A stretch of 64,000 nucleotides of DNA from contig JAFCMP010000290.1 of NCBI GenBank assembly GCA_017506865.1, positions 186,001 to 250,000 of the forward strand. The letters are read 5' to 3'. Numbering within the stretch: position 1 is the stretch's first letter; the number at the start of each line of letters is the position of its first letter. The notes beneath the pieces were generated by a model that saw only the letters and a list, made by a program, of their open reading frames with translations, had not been told where the DNA came from and ran no database searches. Positions 1 to 12,900 of this stretch are shown here, in pieces. A program made the position numbers and the translations under genes. The DNA is from Tribonema minus. Its lineage: Eukaryota; Sar; Xanthophyceae; Tribonematales; Tribonemataceae.

Positions 1-1299
1 AACACAGCCCAGCATTCGCGCTCCACGTGTGTACGCCATGACGCGCTCCGCCAACTCCCGCGCCAGCGATATGCTCAGCTCAATGAGGATCTGACGCTTA
101 GCTAACCCGGCCTTGCGTAACACATCTGCCTTCCCCCCCCCTGAGCACAGTGCTGAGTGCATTGCCAACTCCTTAACAAAAAGGCTTGTCTGCTTGCCCA
201 GCCGTCCGTACGACTCCTGCACGAATGGCACAAAAGCCCAAGATGACGTCAAGGTGCCGGTGTGGTGCTTGACCTTCGCGTCCTCCCCCACCCCAGCAGC
301 ATAGCCGTCCGTGTTCGAGGCATTTGTTTTGCCTGTCAGGTACGAGCTCGCTGTGGGCGCGCGCACACTTGTGTCTAGCACTATTCCCTTGTTACGGTAT
401 GCACTGCTAAAGTGCAGACACCCTGGGTCAATGACTGTGTCCGCCCGATACCCCGGTACCTTGAAGACGCTAGCGTCCTCATTGCGGACAATAGAGACAT
501 GGTGCTGTCTCAAGATGCGCTGCAGGCACCGCTTTTGGGCAGTGTGTGTCGCGTTGTGCCCCCGTATGTGCTGGCTGGGGCAGCTGATCGCATGCGTGGA
601 GGTGGGGCTCACATCACTGCACCGCCATGGGCACACCTCGCCCTGTATGCCCCACCCGTCTATGAAGATCGCAATCAAAATCATCGTGGCTGCTGCCATA
701 CTGGACATGGGCGCCGCACCCGGGCGGTCATTGGCAGTGGGTGGCACGCTCATCCACGCCATTGCCCCGGACGCACGCTGGCTGCGCAGCTGCGCCAGGA
801 CCCGTGCGCTAGCCTGTTGGCGGCGGCGGCTGGTGTCGCGCGAGTCACCAATAGGTGCAGCCTGCGTCGGCTTGCCCACGGCACCAGCCGAGGCAGCCTC
901 TAGGTCCTCCACCAGGCAATCCTCGTATTGACGTCGAAGAACATTTGAAAGGCCGGCTTGTAGTCCGTGCGTGAAGTGACCGCGCCGGCGGCGGGGCACT
1001 ACCTTCCTGCAGATCTCGTCAGCATAGGCCTCCCAGTCGTCGTCGTCGTCCTCCTGCCCGCCGCTGCAGCTGCTTTCTTCCGCGCTAGTTTGTGTTTTAG
1101 CGGGCGTGGAAGGGGCAGCCGCGGCAGCGGCTTGAGGGCCAGGTACGGTCGCCGCCGCAGCGGCCGCCTCGGCGCCAGGCACAATGCCGTGGGTGTGTGG
1201 GGCTGGCTCAGTGGTCACTGTCTCCGTGACGGCAGTTGCGGCGTAGATCGCTTGCACCGCAGTGGGGAGCGTCGACGCTGCGGCCGTCGTATCTACTGC
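1..1299 (-). mobile_element. 5'-truncated RLE-type non-LTR retrotransposon, copy 1 (3' part)
   Basis: This stretch matches 20362-21660 with only scattered substitutions and is the C-terminal half of the same element's reverse transcriptase polyprotein. The minus-strand frame is open from 1299 to the window edge. It encodes the Ala-rich linker, an acidic patch (DDDDDWEAYADEI), a Cys/His segment and a restriction-like endonuclease region. Similarity to the second copy stops abruptly after base 1299, inside the coding region, which is the 5' truncation expected of target-primed reverse transcription. The 3' end lies outside the window. The plus-strand open frames here are antisense shadows. What is seen: the duplication and the open frame. 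What is inferred: the mechanism of truncation. Confidence 0.8.
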
Positions 1300-1836
1300 A
1301 ACGGGGACTTGAGCATTGATGCAGATGGATTGATGTATGCGCGGCAGCGGTCGCTATCCCCGTCGTATGGAGGCACTGCTGTGCGTGTGGGGTTTGAATC
1401 TACTCGCGAGGCAGATGCTCAGTTGCCGCGGCCAGAAGAGCTGGGGGCGCTGGCAGCAGCCAATGACATGCTCAACTATGGCGCGCTGGTGAGGCATGAC
1501 ACTGTGTTGAATTGTACAACTGTTGTGATGTGGTGCCTCGTTGCTGTTGTGATGTCGTGCTTCGGCGCAACAGGAGTTAGCGCTGTGCACAAGGGATGCA
1601 ATTGCGGTCTGTGTGTTTAACTGTGCAGATCAGTATTGGCCTTTTTTATCTCGTGACATGCCGAGAGCATGCAGACCAGCCAAGTGTGTACATGTGCATA
1701 CATTCAGACATGTACACAGGGCAGTGTTGTGTTGCTTGTGCATCATAGGCTGCTGTTGACCTGATTCAACCTGTGCATGCGTGCGTGCCACCTGTGCAAT
1801 GAATGATATAACAGTATTTTCATCTCCACCACATTC
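1300..1836. other. Intergenic, no gene seen
   Basis: Unique-looking sequence between the retrotransposon truncation point and the MITE-like repeat. Short open frames exist on both strands, but none has recognisable motifs or exon signals. Confidence 0.5.
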
Positions 1837-2259
1837 GAATTACGAAAAACGGGACCTGAATTCAAAACGGGACCCACAGGGGTGAACTCTGCTAATGGAC
1901 TTCTCCCAATTGTGATGGCGTGGGTGTACTGTTCATGCATAGAAACAGATAATTAGATAAAAACAATCGTTTCTGCGGTCAGGATCTTGACACATACCAT
2001 GTTGAACTTGGGCTTGAACATTAACCTCAACTGTGACCTTTGGCTAAGTTCAGAAGTTCAACTTTAAATTGAAGTTTAAAAAGTGCTCAGTGCTCATCAT
2101 GGCATCCTTCCCAGCTTCAGCACTGGTCCTCTTACCTAATGACCTCAACATCATGTTGAAATTCAGCAGGGAACGCTGGCAGGGTTCAACCAGACTTCGC
2201 CAAAGTGGTTTTGATGCTGGGTTCCGTTTTCCCAATTCAGGTCCCGTTTTTCGCAATTC
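1837..2259. mobile_element. MITE-like element, copy 1
   Basis: About 420 bp with imperfect terminal inverted repeats of roughly 40 bp. The left end reads GAATTACGAAAAACGGGACC and the reverse complement of the right end reads GAATTGCGAAAAACGGGACC. Both continue into AATT and an AAAACGG-ACCCA block. A related copy lies at 48298-48704. No transposase frame fits inside, so this is probably a non-autonomous DNA transposon. I could not settle a clean target-site duplication. Confidence 0.6.
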
Positions 2260-3443
2260 AATCCTCGGGTGACCCTTTAAACCTTTCAAAGCAGCTGCTG
2301 ATGCTTGTGCTAACCAAAGCTGCCCAGCCTCTCTCCACTTCTGGACAGAGACTCACATGTCATGCACCACTCACTTGCGCAACACCCCTGTCTCTGCCGT
2401 CCTCAGATGTGGGTACTGATTATCACTGCTACATATTGATTGTCACCTGTCTGCAGGGTCCGTGCCCTCTGCGAAGCGGCCTGCTCGGCGGCACGTACTA
2501 GTATCGCATGCCAGTGCTGAAAACGCAGCGAGGGAGGCCATGGACGACGCCCGCATGGTCATTGCACAAACGTGTCTCTGACATTGACATGCATGCATGC
2601 ACTACACACTATCTGAGCAGGCAGTCAAGAAGGGTTCACAAGGGTTCACCGTATGGCACCCTCGTGTCTTGAACGATGCTGTGTGATGTTTCAATGCTGT
2701 GAAACCTGTGCAGTTGTCGCTGCATGGTTGTGGTATGTGGCTGATGGCACACTGGTGTTTGTGGGTTTTGGTCCATGGTTGTGTGAGTTCAGGCCGCGTG
2801 GGCTGCTCTGAAAGTGGTGATGTAGCAATCACTACGCTAACCACCATCAATCTTTGAACCATGTATCAGCTGCCTCTTTGCTGCCATACAATAGTGCTGC
2901 CTTTGCAAAAGCCTTCGCGTTGGCTTCACGTCTGTGTTTGCATGGGCTCTGCTGATGCCCACATTGATGCCTAGTAATTTCAGGAACATTACAGTTGCCT
3001 GTTGCAAGACTCAAATGGTCACATTTGCACTCTACCGTGTGATGTTCCACCATTGTGCAGACACAGGCGCCTTAAAGCATCATGGATACCATGGCGTCTA
3101 CAGTGAGAAGTAGGGACGTGCCAAAACACTACACGGCCAAATCATATAAGGCGTATGAGCTTAGAGCTTAGAATAGGGCTCAGAAGCTGAGAACAGGACT
3201 TAAAAAAATTACATGGAGCGTCTATGTGCCGCTACGTCCGCTACGTCGGCTACCATGGCGCAAGTTGAAGTTTGCCGACCAGCACTGACGCACATAAACA
3301 ACAGGCATGCAAAGCGGTGGTTGATCACATTCTGTGCATGTCTTGTGTGTATGCAGCATGCTACAGTATGTATAAATTGTACATATGTGTGTGTGTGTGC
3401 GCGCGCTAGTCCGCAAACTCAAAACTTGAACGCACAACTGCTT
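2260..3443. other. Intergenic, no gene seen
   Basis: Nothing coding recognised. It contains a short TG/CG microsatellite around 3388-3408 and, near 3160-3200, repeated GAGCTTAGA-type words that could belong to the end of the neighbouring hAT element. Terminal inverted repeats of the hAT could not be established by eye. Confidence 0.4.
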
Positions 3444-6092
3444 TTAAGCCTCCCGTGAGAGCAGCTCCAGCAGCTCCTGCTCCGCCGCGGCAGCGGGAGT
3501 GCCCGTGCTGCTGGTCATGATGGTCACAAGCTTAGCGGCGCGCTCAAGCACGCGCCTGTTGGTGGTTTTGGTGCAGAGCCTACCCCAAACGGACCAGTTG
3601 CGCTCGGTAGCGCAGCTGGTGACGTGGAACGACAACAGCTGGATGGCGGCGGCAGCAATATGCGGGAAGTGTGCGCTGTTCACGTCCCACCACCCCCTGC
3701 GCAGCTCCGAATCAGAGACCTTTACCACTCCATCCTCTTGCTCTGTGCGAGCGGTGAGAGAGGGCAGATCCACTGCCATGTCTGCAGGCAAAGGAAAAAG
3801 TTTGAGGCGCGAGAACTCCGCCTGCACCGCAGCTGCATTGCCAGCCAAGACCTTAATGAAGGCCAGCGCATCAGCCAGCTTTGTGGCATTCAGCAAGTCT
3901 CTGTCTTTGAACAGATACCACCCCTGTGCGCCCTCCGTGGCGAACATGGGATCTATCAGGTACGCCGCGGCCCATGAGGAGTCGTAATGAGTATCGAAGC
4001 TTCTTGACTGTATCGACGAGGCTCAAGCTGCTGCCGCTGATGATGTCTTGTCGTCGTGCTGCTCCTCAAACGCCCGCACTTGGCAGACGATCTTGACCCA
4101 TGTAGGGAGCAGCCAGCTGAGCAGCGGCTTGTCGGCCTCTAGCTGGTGAATGGCGTCGCACATGGGGGAGATGAGTGCGGTGGCCAAGCCCATTGCCAGC
4201 CACACCTGAGCCTGTTAATGGAAGCAGAAGATAGCATGGAAGCAGAATATAGCATGGGCGCCGAGACGGATGCAAGATAGTAAGCTGAGCATAAAGCGAT
4301 AGGTCTGCACATATGCCGATTCAGAAGATGCAGCATGCACGCATTGTTGCCGCAGCGCTGTCAGAGCAAACATCAATCAACTTGTTCATGATGGTGAAGA
4401 CAACCGCGCAATTGTACCTGTCCAGCCGCGCCCAGAGCGGCGTCCTTGAAGCTGATCTTATGCTCGCAGTCTTTCGAAACTGCTGCCCAGCTTGGTGCGA
4501 GCTCCTCCCTGTCGCCTTCATCGCTGCCGCCGTCTTCATCGCCAGCAATCACCATTGCCTTGATGGGCGCGCGCTCGCGGTAGAGATTCTTGCAGACGAA
4601 GTGCATTGTGCCGAAGCGAGTGGGGGTATGCCTGCTGATGGCCCTGGCTTTGCCATCACCACAGCGCTGCTGGTGGAAGTCGAGAGCTGCTCGCACCTTG
4701 TCAGCGTTGTTGATGGTGTTGGACATCTCAATGGCCGTGTCATAAACCTTGACCAGCCACGGATGCGCGCTGCGCTTGGCGCTGGCGAGGTCCTTGATGA
4801 GCAGGTTGAGGTGGTGCGCGGTGCAGCCAAGCATGATCCAGCCCGGGTGATCAGCTTTCAGAAGCTTGATGGCGGCCCTGCTTTGCACCAGCAATAGCAT
4901 ATACGCAGAAGCAAGGAAAATCTTGGCAGGTCAGCTATCATACTGCAGCAGTCCAGGAGCGCCGTGCAATTGAAATACAACAAACACCTTCTACTAGCAA
5001 TGCATATACGAAAACAATCTCAACATGTGTAAATACTTACATGTTCGCTTTGGTGTTGTCCATGACAAAACCCAACACACGGCCGAGCTGTCCGCCAGTA
5101 GTGTCTTCGGCTATGTCCAAATGGCGCGCTGCAATCCAGTGCTTATCCTTCACCTCACCGGCCGCTGATGTCACCTTCAAGAAAATGGGCCTGCCCATAG
5201 CTAGCAGTGCCAGAAAGTTGAGCAGCGGCTTTCCGCCCACAGCCGCCCTGCGCTGCCAGCCGTCTGACAAGAACTGTACCAGCCGCTGCAGTGCAAGCCT
5301 GGCTTTGTCCTCCGCGAGAACCACATTGTACTCCTCATCCAACAGTTTTTTTAGAAAGCGTCTTGCGGCTAGGAGGGAGCAGATCAACGTGCGCCACAGC
5401 TTTCCGCAGATCGGGGTGCTCTACAAGCTGCAGCGGTATGCTGTTCTTGAAGAAGAACCGCGCTAGGTCCTTCTCAAACGGCTGCTGTTGGTCTGCTGTT
5501 GCGCACATGATGAAGCTGCTCCCGGCCTTGCGTTTGCCGGTGGCAGAGCCGCCACTAATGCTAGTGTTGATGGTGTTGCTGCTGCTGCTGCTGCTTCGGC
5601 CTCCTCCTGCAGATGCTGCTGCTGCTGCTGCCTCTGCAGCAGTCGCTGCAGGCCCTTGCAAGGCTGTGGGGTGAGATGAGTTTTGAGGGTCTGGAACGGA
5701 TTGGACACGCAGAAGAGGTTGTTGCAGTGGTTGCACTTGAGCCTTGGGATCTCCGACGCTGCCTGCCCCACTGTGCACACCGTCATCTGAATCCAACGAT
5801 CGCTGCTGCTGCCGCGCTGTATTTCCTTCAGCTGGGCAACCGCGGCCTGGCATGTGTACGTGATGCTGTTGACCTTGTACATGGGCACTGCTGGTGCGGC
5901 CCGCTCCTCTGCCACCAGGTCAACGAGAACGACAGGCTGTGCCGCCATGGCAAGCTTTTCTGTTGTATCCACACGAAAAGCAGGAGGCGACTTAACTTTT
6001 GAAGTTGATGGTTGCGCCTGCCAGAGGAGGCCACCATACACAGTGCACAAAGCAACAGGTGCTTCAGGCATGCCAGGAACAGGGGCAGCCAT
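3444..6092 (-). pseudogene. Decayed hAT-family transposase (BED finger, DUF659-like core, hAT dimerisation domain)
   Basis: hAT transposases cut and paste DNA using a split RNase H-like core. Read on the minus strand, the order is family-like. A BED-type finger (LKCNHCNNLFC then a HL..C pair) lies near 5750-5660, then a Gln/Ala-rich simple repeat, then FFFKNSIPLQLVEHPDL. Next come a DUF659-like block with SDGW and VMDNTKAN (5387-5037), GCTAHHLNLLIKDL and TRFG (4900-4420), and the C-terminal dimerisation motif CATERNWSVWGRL, with a stop at 3444. Plausible introns begin with GTAAGT after 5039 and GTACAA after about 4422. Damage: a frame change in the CAG/GCA repeat (about 5577-5640), a one-base slip at a run of seven T/A (5346-5352), and an in-frame TGA at 4025-4023. 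It is therefore probably inactive. Sequencing errors in the homopolymer cannot be excluded. Confidence 0.75.
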
Positions 6093-6987
6093 GTAAGCAC
6101 CTCAGAGCCTCAGGAGCTCAAAGCGTGGTTTATCAGAGAGCTTATATATAAGCTTAGACGGCCATCTCACATACGCCGTGATTTTCCGTCATTTGCATAT
6201 ACGTAGATACATTCGTCTAAGCTTTGGCACATGCCTAGTGAGAGTGACCCCTAAGCCCACCCCAATACTAATTTTTTTACCCAAGACGAATGCAGTTGTT
6301 GCCTTGCTGGCACTGATCTGTTGCAAGCTTGTACGAAGCGTGCCAACTACTATGGCAACTGCTATGACTGCACAGGACTGGAGTTAGGGCCAAACCGAGG
6401 CTTGGGCCTTGCAATCAAGTGTGTACTTGATTGGAAAGAACTTGGACGCGCACGGGTGCACCTTTGAACAGTCTGTGGTTGCTGTGATCTGCTGCACTAC
6501 CCTACAGCGTGTATGACAAGAGGAGTGGCCTGTAAGACCACGTCTGCACCTGCGCGCCTCCTCGTGGCTTCTTTGAAGGTCGAAACCAGAGGTCGGGGCG
6601 CGTGGCCGTTGCCTTACGACAAGGTTACCAGGTTCAAAGCAGCTTGCAAGCTTGCGACGCTAGGAGGACATGCCCCAGATGCGCGGCTGCCAGTATCGTG
6701 AACCTTGGTGCTTTCATCATTGACACAAATGAGGCGGAGCTCGCTGGGGACCGCTGACCTTGTCATTTGATTGGGCTGAAGAGCTTCGAGCGCGAGCTTG
6801 CGGCACGTGCCGCACAAGCGCTTAAGCAGCCGCAGCCGCTCCGTTTGAAGAGCATAGCGCACGCGGCGGTCACGGGCTGACGAATTGCGCTAGCTCGTCT
6901 TGTCATCCTGACAGCCTGAGGCCGTCCCTAGCGGGCAGCGTCGTACCTGAGTTCTCATACTCACTGACACTGCCAGGCTGCAGCGCT
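6093..6987. other. Region upstream of the ferric reductase gene
   Basis: About 0.9 kb between the start of the hAT remnant and the reductase start codon. No conserved coding segment recognised. It must hold the promoter and 5' UTR of the plus-strand gene, but I see no unambiguous TATA box or iron- or copper-responsive element. Confidence 0.4.
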
Positions 6988-9900
6988 ATGACCGCACTTA
7001 CAGTTGTCGACGTGCTTCACTGGGGAGCAGTGATCACTGTGTGGTGGGTCATGTTCTGGCTCTGCGCCTACCTATTTGAGTGGTACGACGTCGAAGTGAC
7101 CAAGGAATCGGCAAACTACGACAGGTTCAACATTGTTTTTCGCTACGCGGACGACGGATCTCCCAAGGTGCAGCTCTACTCGTGGTACAACTCTGTGGTC
7201 ATGCACACCGTGGCCCCAGTGTACTTCCTCGTGATAGCTGGCGCACTATATGAGACATCATTCGTCAAGCAGCGGCGTTCATGGCTCCTATCAGTGGGCA
7301 GTACTGGCACACCTCAAGGCGCGACCAACCTCAAGAAGTCCGAGTCGCACCCGTCCAGGATCGCTGCGGTGCTCGCGGCGGTCCGCAGGCTTATCACTAT
7401 CAAGGTCAAGATTGCCTCAGACACGTAAGTGGTGTGTACATTACCAGTGTACTCATTGCCAGTAGTTTACCAAAGAAATTGCTGGTACTTATGGTCTTGT
7501 ATTTATAGCAGCCCCAAGGTGGGCTTGGTTCGTTGGACGAGAGAATCAGTGCAAAAACTAAAATCGGACGGGCACTTAGAGCCCTGCGTTGCAGGCTTGT
7601 GCTAGACTCAAGGGGGGCAGACACAGCGGCACCCAATCTGAGCCACACCTATCGTAGCCGATGTCTCCATCTCTTGAGCGAAAACGCCGGAGGACCGTGG
7701 TTATGCCTCCAGTATACATTTGGGCCAGAGGCGCCCGGTCCTCGATTCCTTGCCTAAGCACGCCGCTGACGTGCCTGGCCGAGGTTCTCTGTCTTGCGTG
7801 TTCAAGCAAACAATCAACGGTGTGCCCTGATGCTATCCGCATCCCCATGTTCCAATATCCCCTGCTGCTGCCCAAAGCTGTATCCTACCACATGCGACTT
7901 CGCAACTCCTGCTCGCAGCCAGAGCTAGCATCTCCTCTCCCCTTGCTGCCTGTTGTACCCTTGCCAGCATCAGCGCCACCACGAGCGCTGCCGCACCTCT
8001 CGGTGCTAACGAGCTTAACCCATGTACAAAAATTGCTGGTACTGACCCCTCCCCCCGATAACAGTTGTTTGTCAGCTTCAAGATCACCAGCAAGATTTAT
8101 GAGAACAATGAGTGTTGGTTGGCAGCCCGGTGACCACTCAGTCTCAGCGGCGCTGCCACTGGCACCAACTGAGGAATCAGGCCTATTCGTAATCTCTTGA
8201 ACTCAACACCACTGCAAGTCGCAAAATCCTCATCCCCAGAAACTTCAAGCTACTAGTGTAAGAGCCAGGGTACTACTAGTACTACTAGTAGTTGTCTTAT
8301 GATGAGGTCTCAGGACAAGCAGATTGTTAAAGTTGAGGCACTCACGTTATTGCCTCACTCCTGCCCTTACTGACACATTTAGGCTACTATTGTTGAAGTT
8401 GACAAGCCTTAGGATTAGGGTTGACAACCTTGAGCCGTGTTCAACTATTGCATGTGAGCAGTGATGCTGGAGTTGAAATTGACTTGTTGAGGTTGAAATT
8501 CACACCATTGGAGTTTGACAAGAGACACCACCACTGGCAGACAATGGTCTCGTTTGCTTCTTGACTTCAAGTTTCTGCAGTACCTTTGCCCAGATGTCAT
8601 CCGATGATCATTGAGACTCTCGGAGTTAGCAACGATTCGTCAATAAATGGACAATCAGTATGTTAATCCTATAGTACACGACTAATGCAATAATTCTCAG
8701 GCTGCTTCAGATGGTTGAACTTGCAAGTTGCATGCGGACAGGCTGAGCCATAAATTTGACATGATGCCAACTCATGAGTGCACTGACAGTGTGACATGCC
8801 ACAATATTATGTTACAAAGTAGTACTCTCAGACTGGCTTCAAGTTTGAGTGACTGAGTTTTGGCAAAGTATGAAACTCGACGAACTTACATCTTATGCCA
8901 ATGGCATCATGACTGCTGCAGTGATCGTGTGTCACAGCTGCTGCTGCAGCAACATTCGAACACTGCGACAATCGTTATGCCTCAGGCTCTCGTAAAAGTA
9001 TAGTATAGTATGCGCTATGATAATCGCATTAACATCTTACTAAGTTAGACTATTGTGGTATGATTCTTACTAACTGTTTGACACCTTCTGACTGAATTTG
9101 AGCCACAATGATAGTATTGAACATCAAGTTAAGCACCGCCGCGGTGATTTACCCATTATTTGCACCTCGTTACAATTTACTGTTGCACTGGCAGTTCAAT
9201 AACTGTACAAGAATGTGCGGATGCTGGACTGTGTTGCAGCGGCGGTGTTCAGAATGTGCGGGTGCAGTGCAGACTAAGCTGCTGCATAGGACCCTATAGG
9301 AGCATATGGACACCTGCCGGCAGCCTGCCCGGGGCCAGGCGCCAGTGCCATGCCTTCTCCATGTCGTCAAAGAGAAGTTGATAAGTCAGATAGTCGTATT
9401 ATGTTCTGCGACTACCATCAGTCACAGGCTATGAGGTCAAAGTAAATGAAATGTTGAGTCTTATGAGTACTGCAGCGAAGTGGCGCAGAATACTGAGTCA
9501 TTATGATAATATCTTGCTGGTGCTGCCAGCCTGCAAGAGCAATCTCAAGGACCTTCAGGTTGCCCTGGAATCCAATGTTGCGTACCATCAGAGTAAATGT
9601 TTCTTCAATGCAATTTCGCCCTGTTGCAGCAGCTGATAGGCACCTAGGCCGCGGCAGCCACATGCATTTGTTCATGTAATCATTATGTGCTACAAAACCC
9701 ATGAAGAAGTCAGAATTTAATTTACAAAGTGCCACTGGGCAGACTGTCACAGCGCTCAACATCAGACTTGCTGTACTATTGTATACTAGGCTGTTGCGTT
9801 GACGCAAACTTCTCGATTGCATAGGCAACCCGGCCTCCCTTGGGTCTTTATAAATATAAGATACTAGGCTGTTGCGTTGACGCAAACTTCTCGATTGCAT

Positions 9901-12900
9901 AGGCAACCCGGCCTCCCTTGGGCCTTTATAAATATAAGTCCATAAGTACAATTGTGTACAGACATCATATGAAAACAGTATTGAATACTGGACACTGAAT
10001 GTAAACCTAGAAAGGTCACTGCGACAGCAACTGCTGTTGGTATCACTGGCGTTGACTGCAGCAGCCCGAGACTGCTGCATGTGATAAGCACAGGGGCAAT
10101 GCCGCTGTGGTTTTATGTTTTCGCTAAAGTCTGAGTCAACTGAGCTTCAAATACCACAATGCCTGTGACCACCACAATGTCATCTTTACCTTCATGAACT
10201 ATCACAATAAGCAAATGCAGCAGACTACCGGACTTTGTCAGTGTATAGCCCAACATGCATGTAAATTGTTTCTGAAGCTGCCCAAGCCAGCTCTACAAAG
10301 TGCTGACAGCCTGTGTGTCATGAAATTCGATGCAGTTTCTCTAAGTGTTGGACGTGAAGGCGTGATGATCCATTGACAACCATTTCCTTACGCATCGTCA
10401 ACCGTAGTACCCCTAACCGTAATTCTCAGACTCTGTTAATACAGCAGCAGCCTGAGTGCTTTTGAGTGCTGCAGCTGCTGCAGCAGCTGCCAGGCAGACA
10501 GAGCCATTCACTATCATATTCAGTGTCATCGAGTCACTGCGGCACATATACTATTAGAAACTTCATAATTCATTATTTACTCATGGCAATTGGCGTTCAT
10601 TGCTCAGTGTGCCTGGTTTTGCCGCGTCACACTGGCAGGTGGGCTTCCTTTGGCGAGCTTACCGTCTTCGCTGCTTGGGTCGTCAGCCACGTCACCGGCA
10701 CCTGGGCCGCGACAAAGTGGGCTGAGGACCTGCCAGACTACATTGAGCCATGCCCCTTCGATGTCACCAAGACATGCTGGAACTACATAGACTCTGGGGC
10801 TGACGCGCCTGAGCTTGCACCCAACATGGCGCAATACAAGCTGTACATGGCGGCTCTGGGCATAGGCTTCTTGGCGACAACAGACCTTGCATTAGTGCTC
10901 CTACCGGTCTCGCGCACAAGCCGACTCTGGGCTGCATTGGACGTGCCTTTTGAGCGCGCCGTGCTGTACCACAAGATAATCGGCCACACCTTCTTCTGGG
11001 ATGTAGTGCTGCACGCCTTTCTGTGTTGTGTGTACTGGATCTGGTTTCAAGGTGAGCTAGCATTGACACATAATGAGGGTTGCCGACCAGTGTACACTAA
11101 GATTTCAAAAATGGTGTATTAAGTACAATCATAATGTATGTAAGGAAACGAATCAATAGATCGTAGAGCTCTAGGTGACAAGGAGTGGTTAGCCGCAAGT
11201 GCCTTCCACCAGTAAACGTGTTGGCCGCTGCTGCAGTCATTGGCCACGAGTCAAATATAATGCGCCCCGCGTAGAACAACATATAGTAATTAGACAAGCT
11301 GTGAAGGCACTGTCGGGCAGCCTGCATGATCATCATGTTGACAACCTCCGATTGAATGTTTCTAAGACACAACATTGTCAATCTTTAAGACTTGAGAGTC
11401 CAGGACACCTTCAAGAGTCCATGACACCTATGACATTCTACTAGTGCAAGCATACCTGGCAATTAGCAAAGTGCCACTTCAGAAATTTCTCTCTTGATGC
11501 CATATGAAACAACCAGCATTCGATTGACTCGAAGTCCATGCATGCACCCACGCATCCAGTGTGCGTCACGAGCTCCAAACATGCTCGATCCCAAGTCAAA
11601 GTTAAACAGTCATGTTCACCGACCACCAAGCGCAACACATAATAAGTCCCTGCTTATCGACTGCATAGTTCAAAAACTCAACCAGTTTCCAGAGGTGTAT
11701 GAATAAACAAAGTTCGGTGGTCGTTTGGGCAATGTCAACATCAGAAGTTGTCGCTAACTAATATCTTTAATGCTTTTCATCATTTTCGTTAAACTGTATA
11801 TACCTGTAACGCATCATCACTGTCATATGCAGTTGGCAACCCTACTAAAAATGCCAGCGTTGCATGACGTCTGGCGCCCATATCGCCTATTGACTGTGCA
11901 GTCACTGACTGACACGGCTTGTTAAAATGGAGCAGCTGCACTGGTGTAAGTAAGGTCCAACTAGGGTTTGTGATAAGTGACAAATGCCCATTTCAGGCTC
12001 ACTTTCACTATGGCTCAGGTATGACATACCTTGACCTGCCACTATATAAGCTTGCGGTTTCAAGTCCCATTGCACTCCCCTTCTGGTGTTCTTTTCAGCT
12101 TGCCCCAATGGTACTGTTTCACTGTTGGTCATTCAACAGCACTTAGGGCAGCATATGAGGTAGTCCTCCTGGATTTATTGGATTTTGTACCTCAGTGCCA
12201 CAGTAACGGTGTACAGCAACTTGAAGCAAGTCTTAGATGCTGACACTTGCCATATCTGCAACGTTGTTAAGAACGAAGTTCAAAGCTGCACTAGGCCATC
12301 GCGAGGACCACACCGTAATGTAGCAACCGGTCAAATGACGTAGCAGTGCCAGTCAGTATCCCGCACGATTCACGTTGAGCATTGCCGTATCATGTTGCAC
12401 CACACACACTCAGGCTGTCAGCTGCCCGTCGGCATCTGAGATTTACCTTCATGATAACTCAGGGAGTCATTGCACCTAACAAACACACTACTATTGTATG
12501 CTGTAAGTCAGCTCTCTCCCAGCTGCCCGTCGGCATCTGAGATTTACCTTCATGATAACTCAGGGAGTCATTGCACCTAACAAACACACTACTATTGTAT
12601 GCTGTAAGTCAGCTCTCTCCGGGTCCAAGACTGACAGGTGCATGACATTCTACTACGGTGGTTCCTCTACCAGTATAAGGAGGATCTCTCAGAGTGAACA
12701 ACGACATCATTGACCCAGTGACACCTGCATATTTACCATTGACCTGCATGCTTACAGGCTGGGACTACATGTGGAGCGAGTCGGTGACGTGGGATGGCTC
12801 GTCAGACTCGGTACGCATTTCAGCTTGACAGGGTGACTTCATGCAGAGTATTAAGACTGTAACTGGCAGGTATGAGCCAGAGGCTTTAAGCACATAATAG

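Noticed and set aside
311..1620. Long plus-strand frames over the left edge and again at 20672-21669
   Set aside because: They are antisense to the retrotransposon polyprotein, exist in both copies only because the copies are identical, and show no domain.
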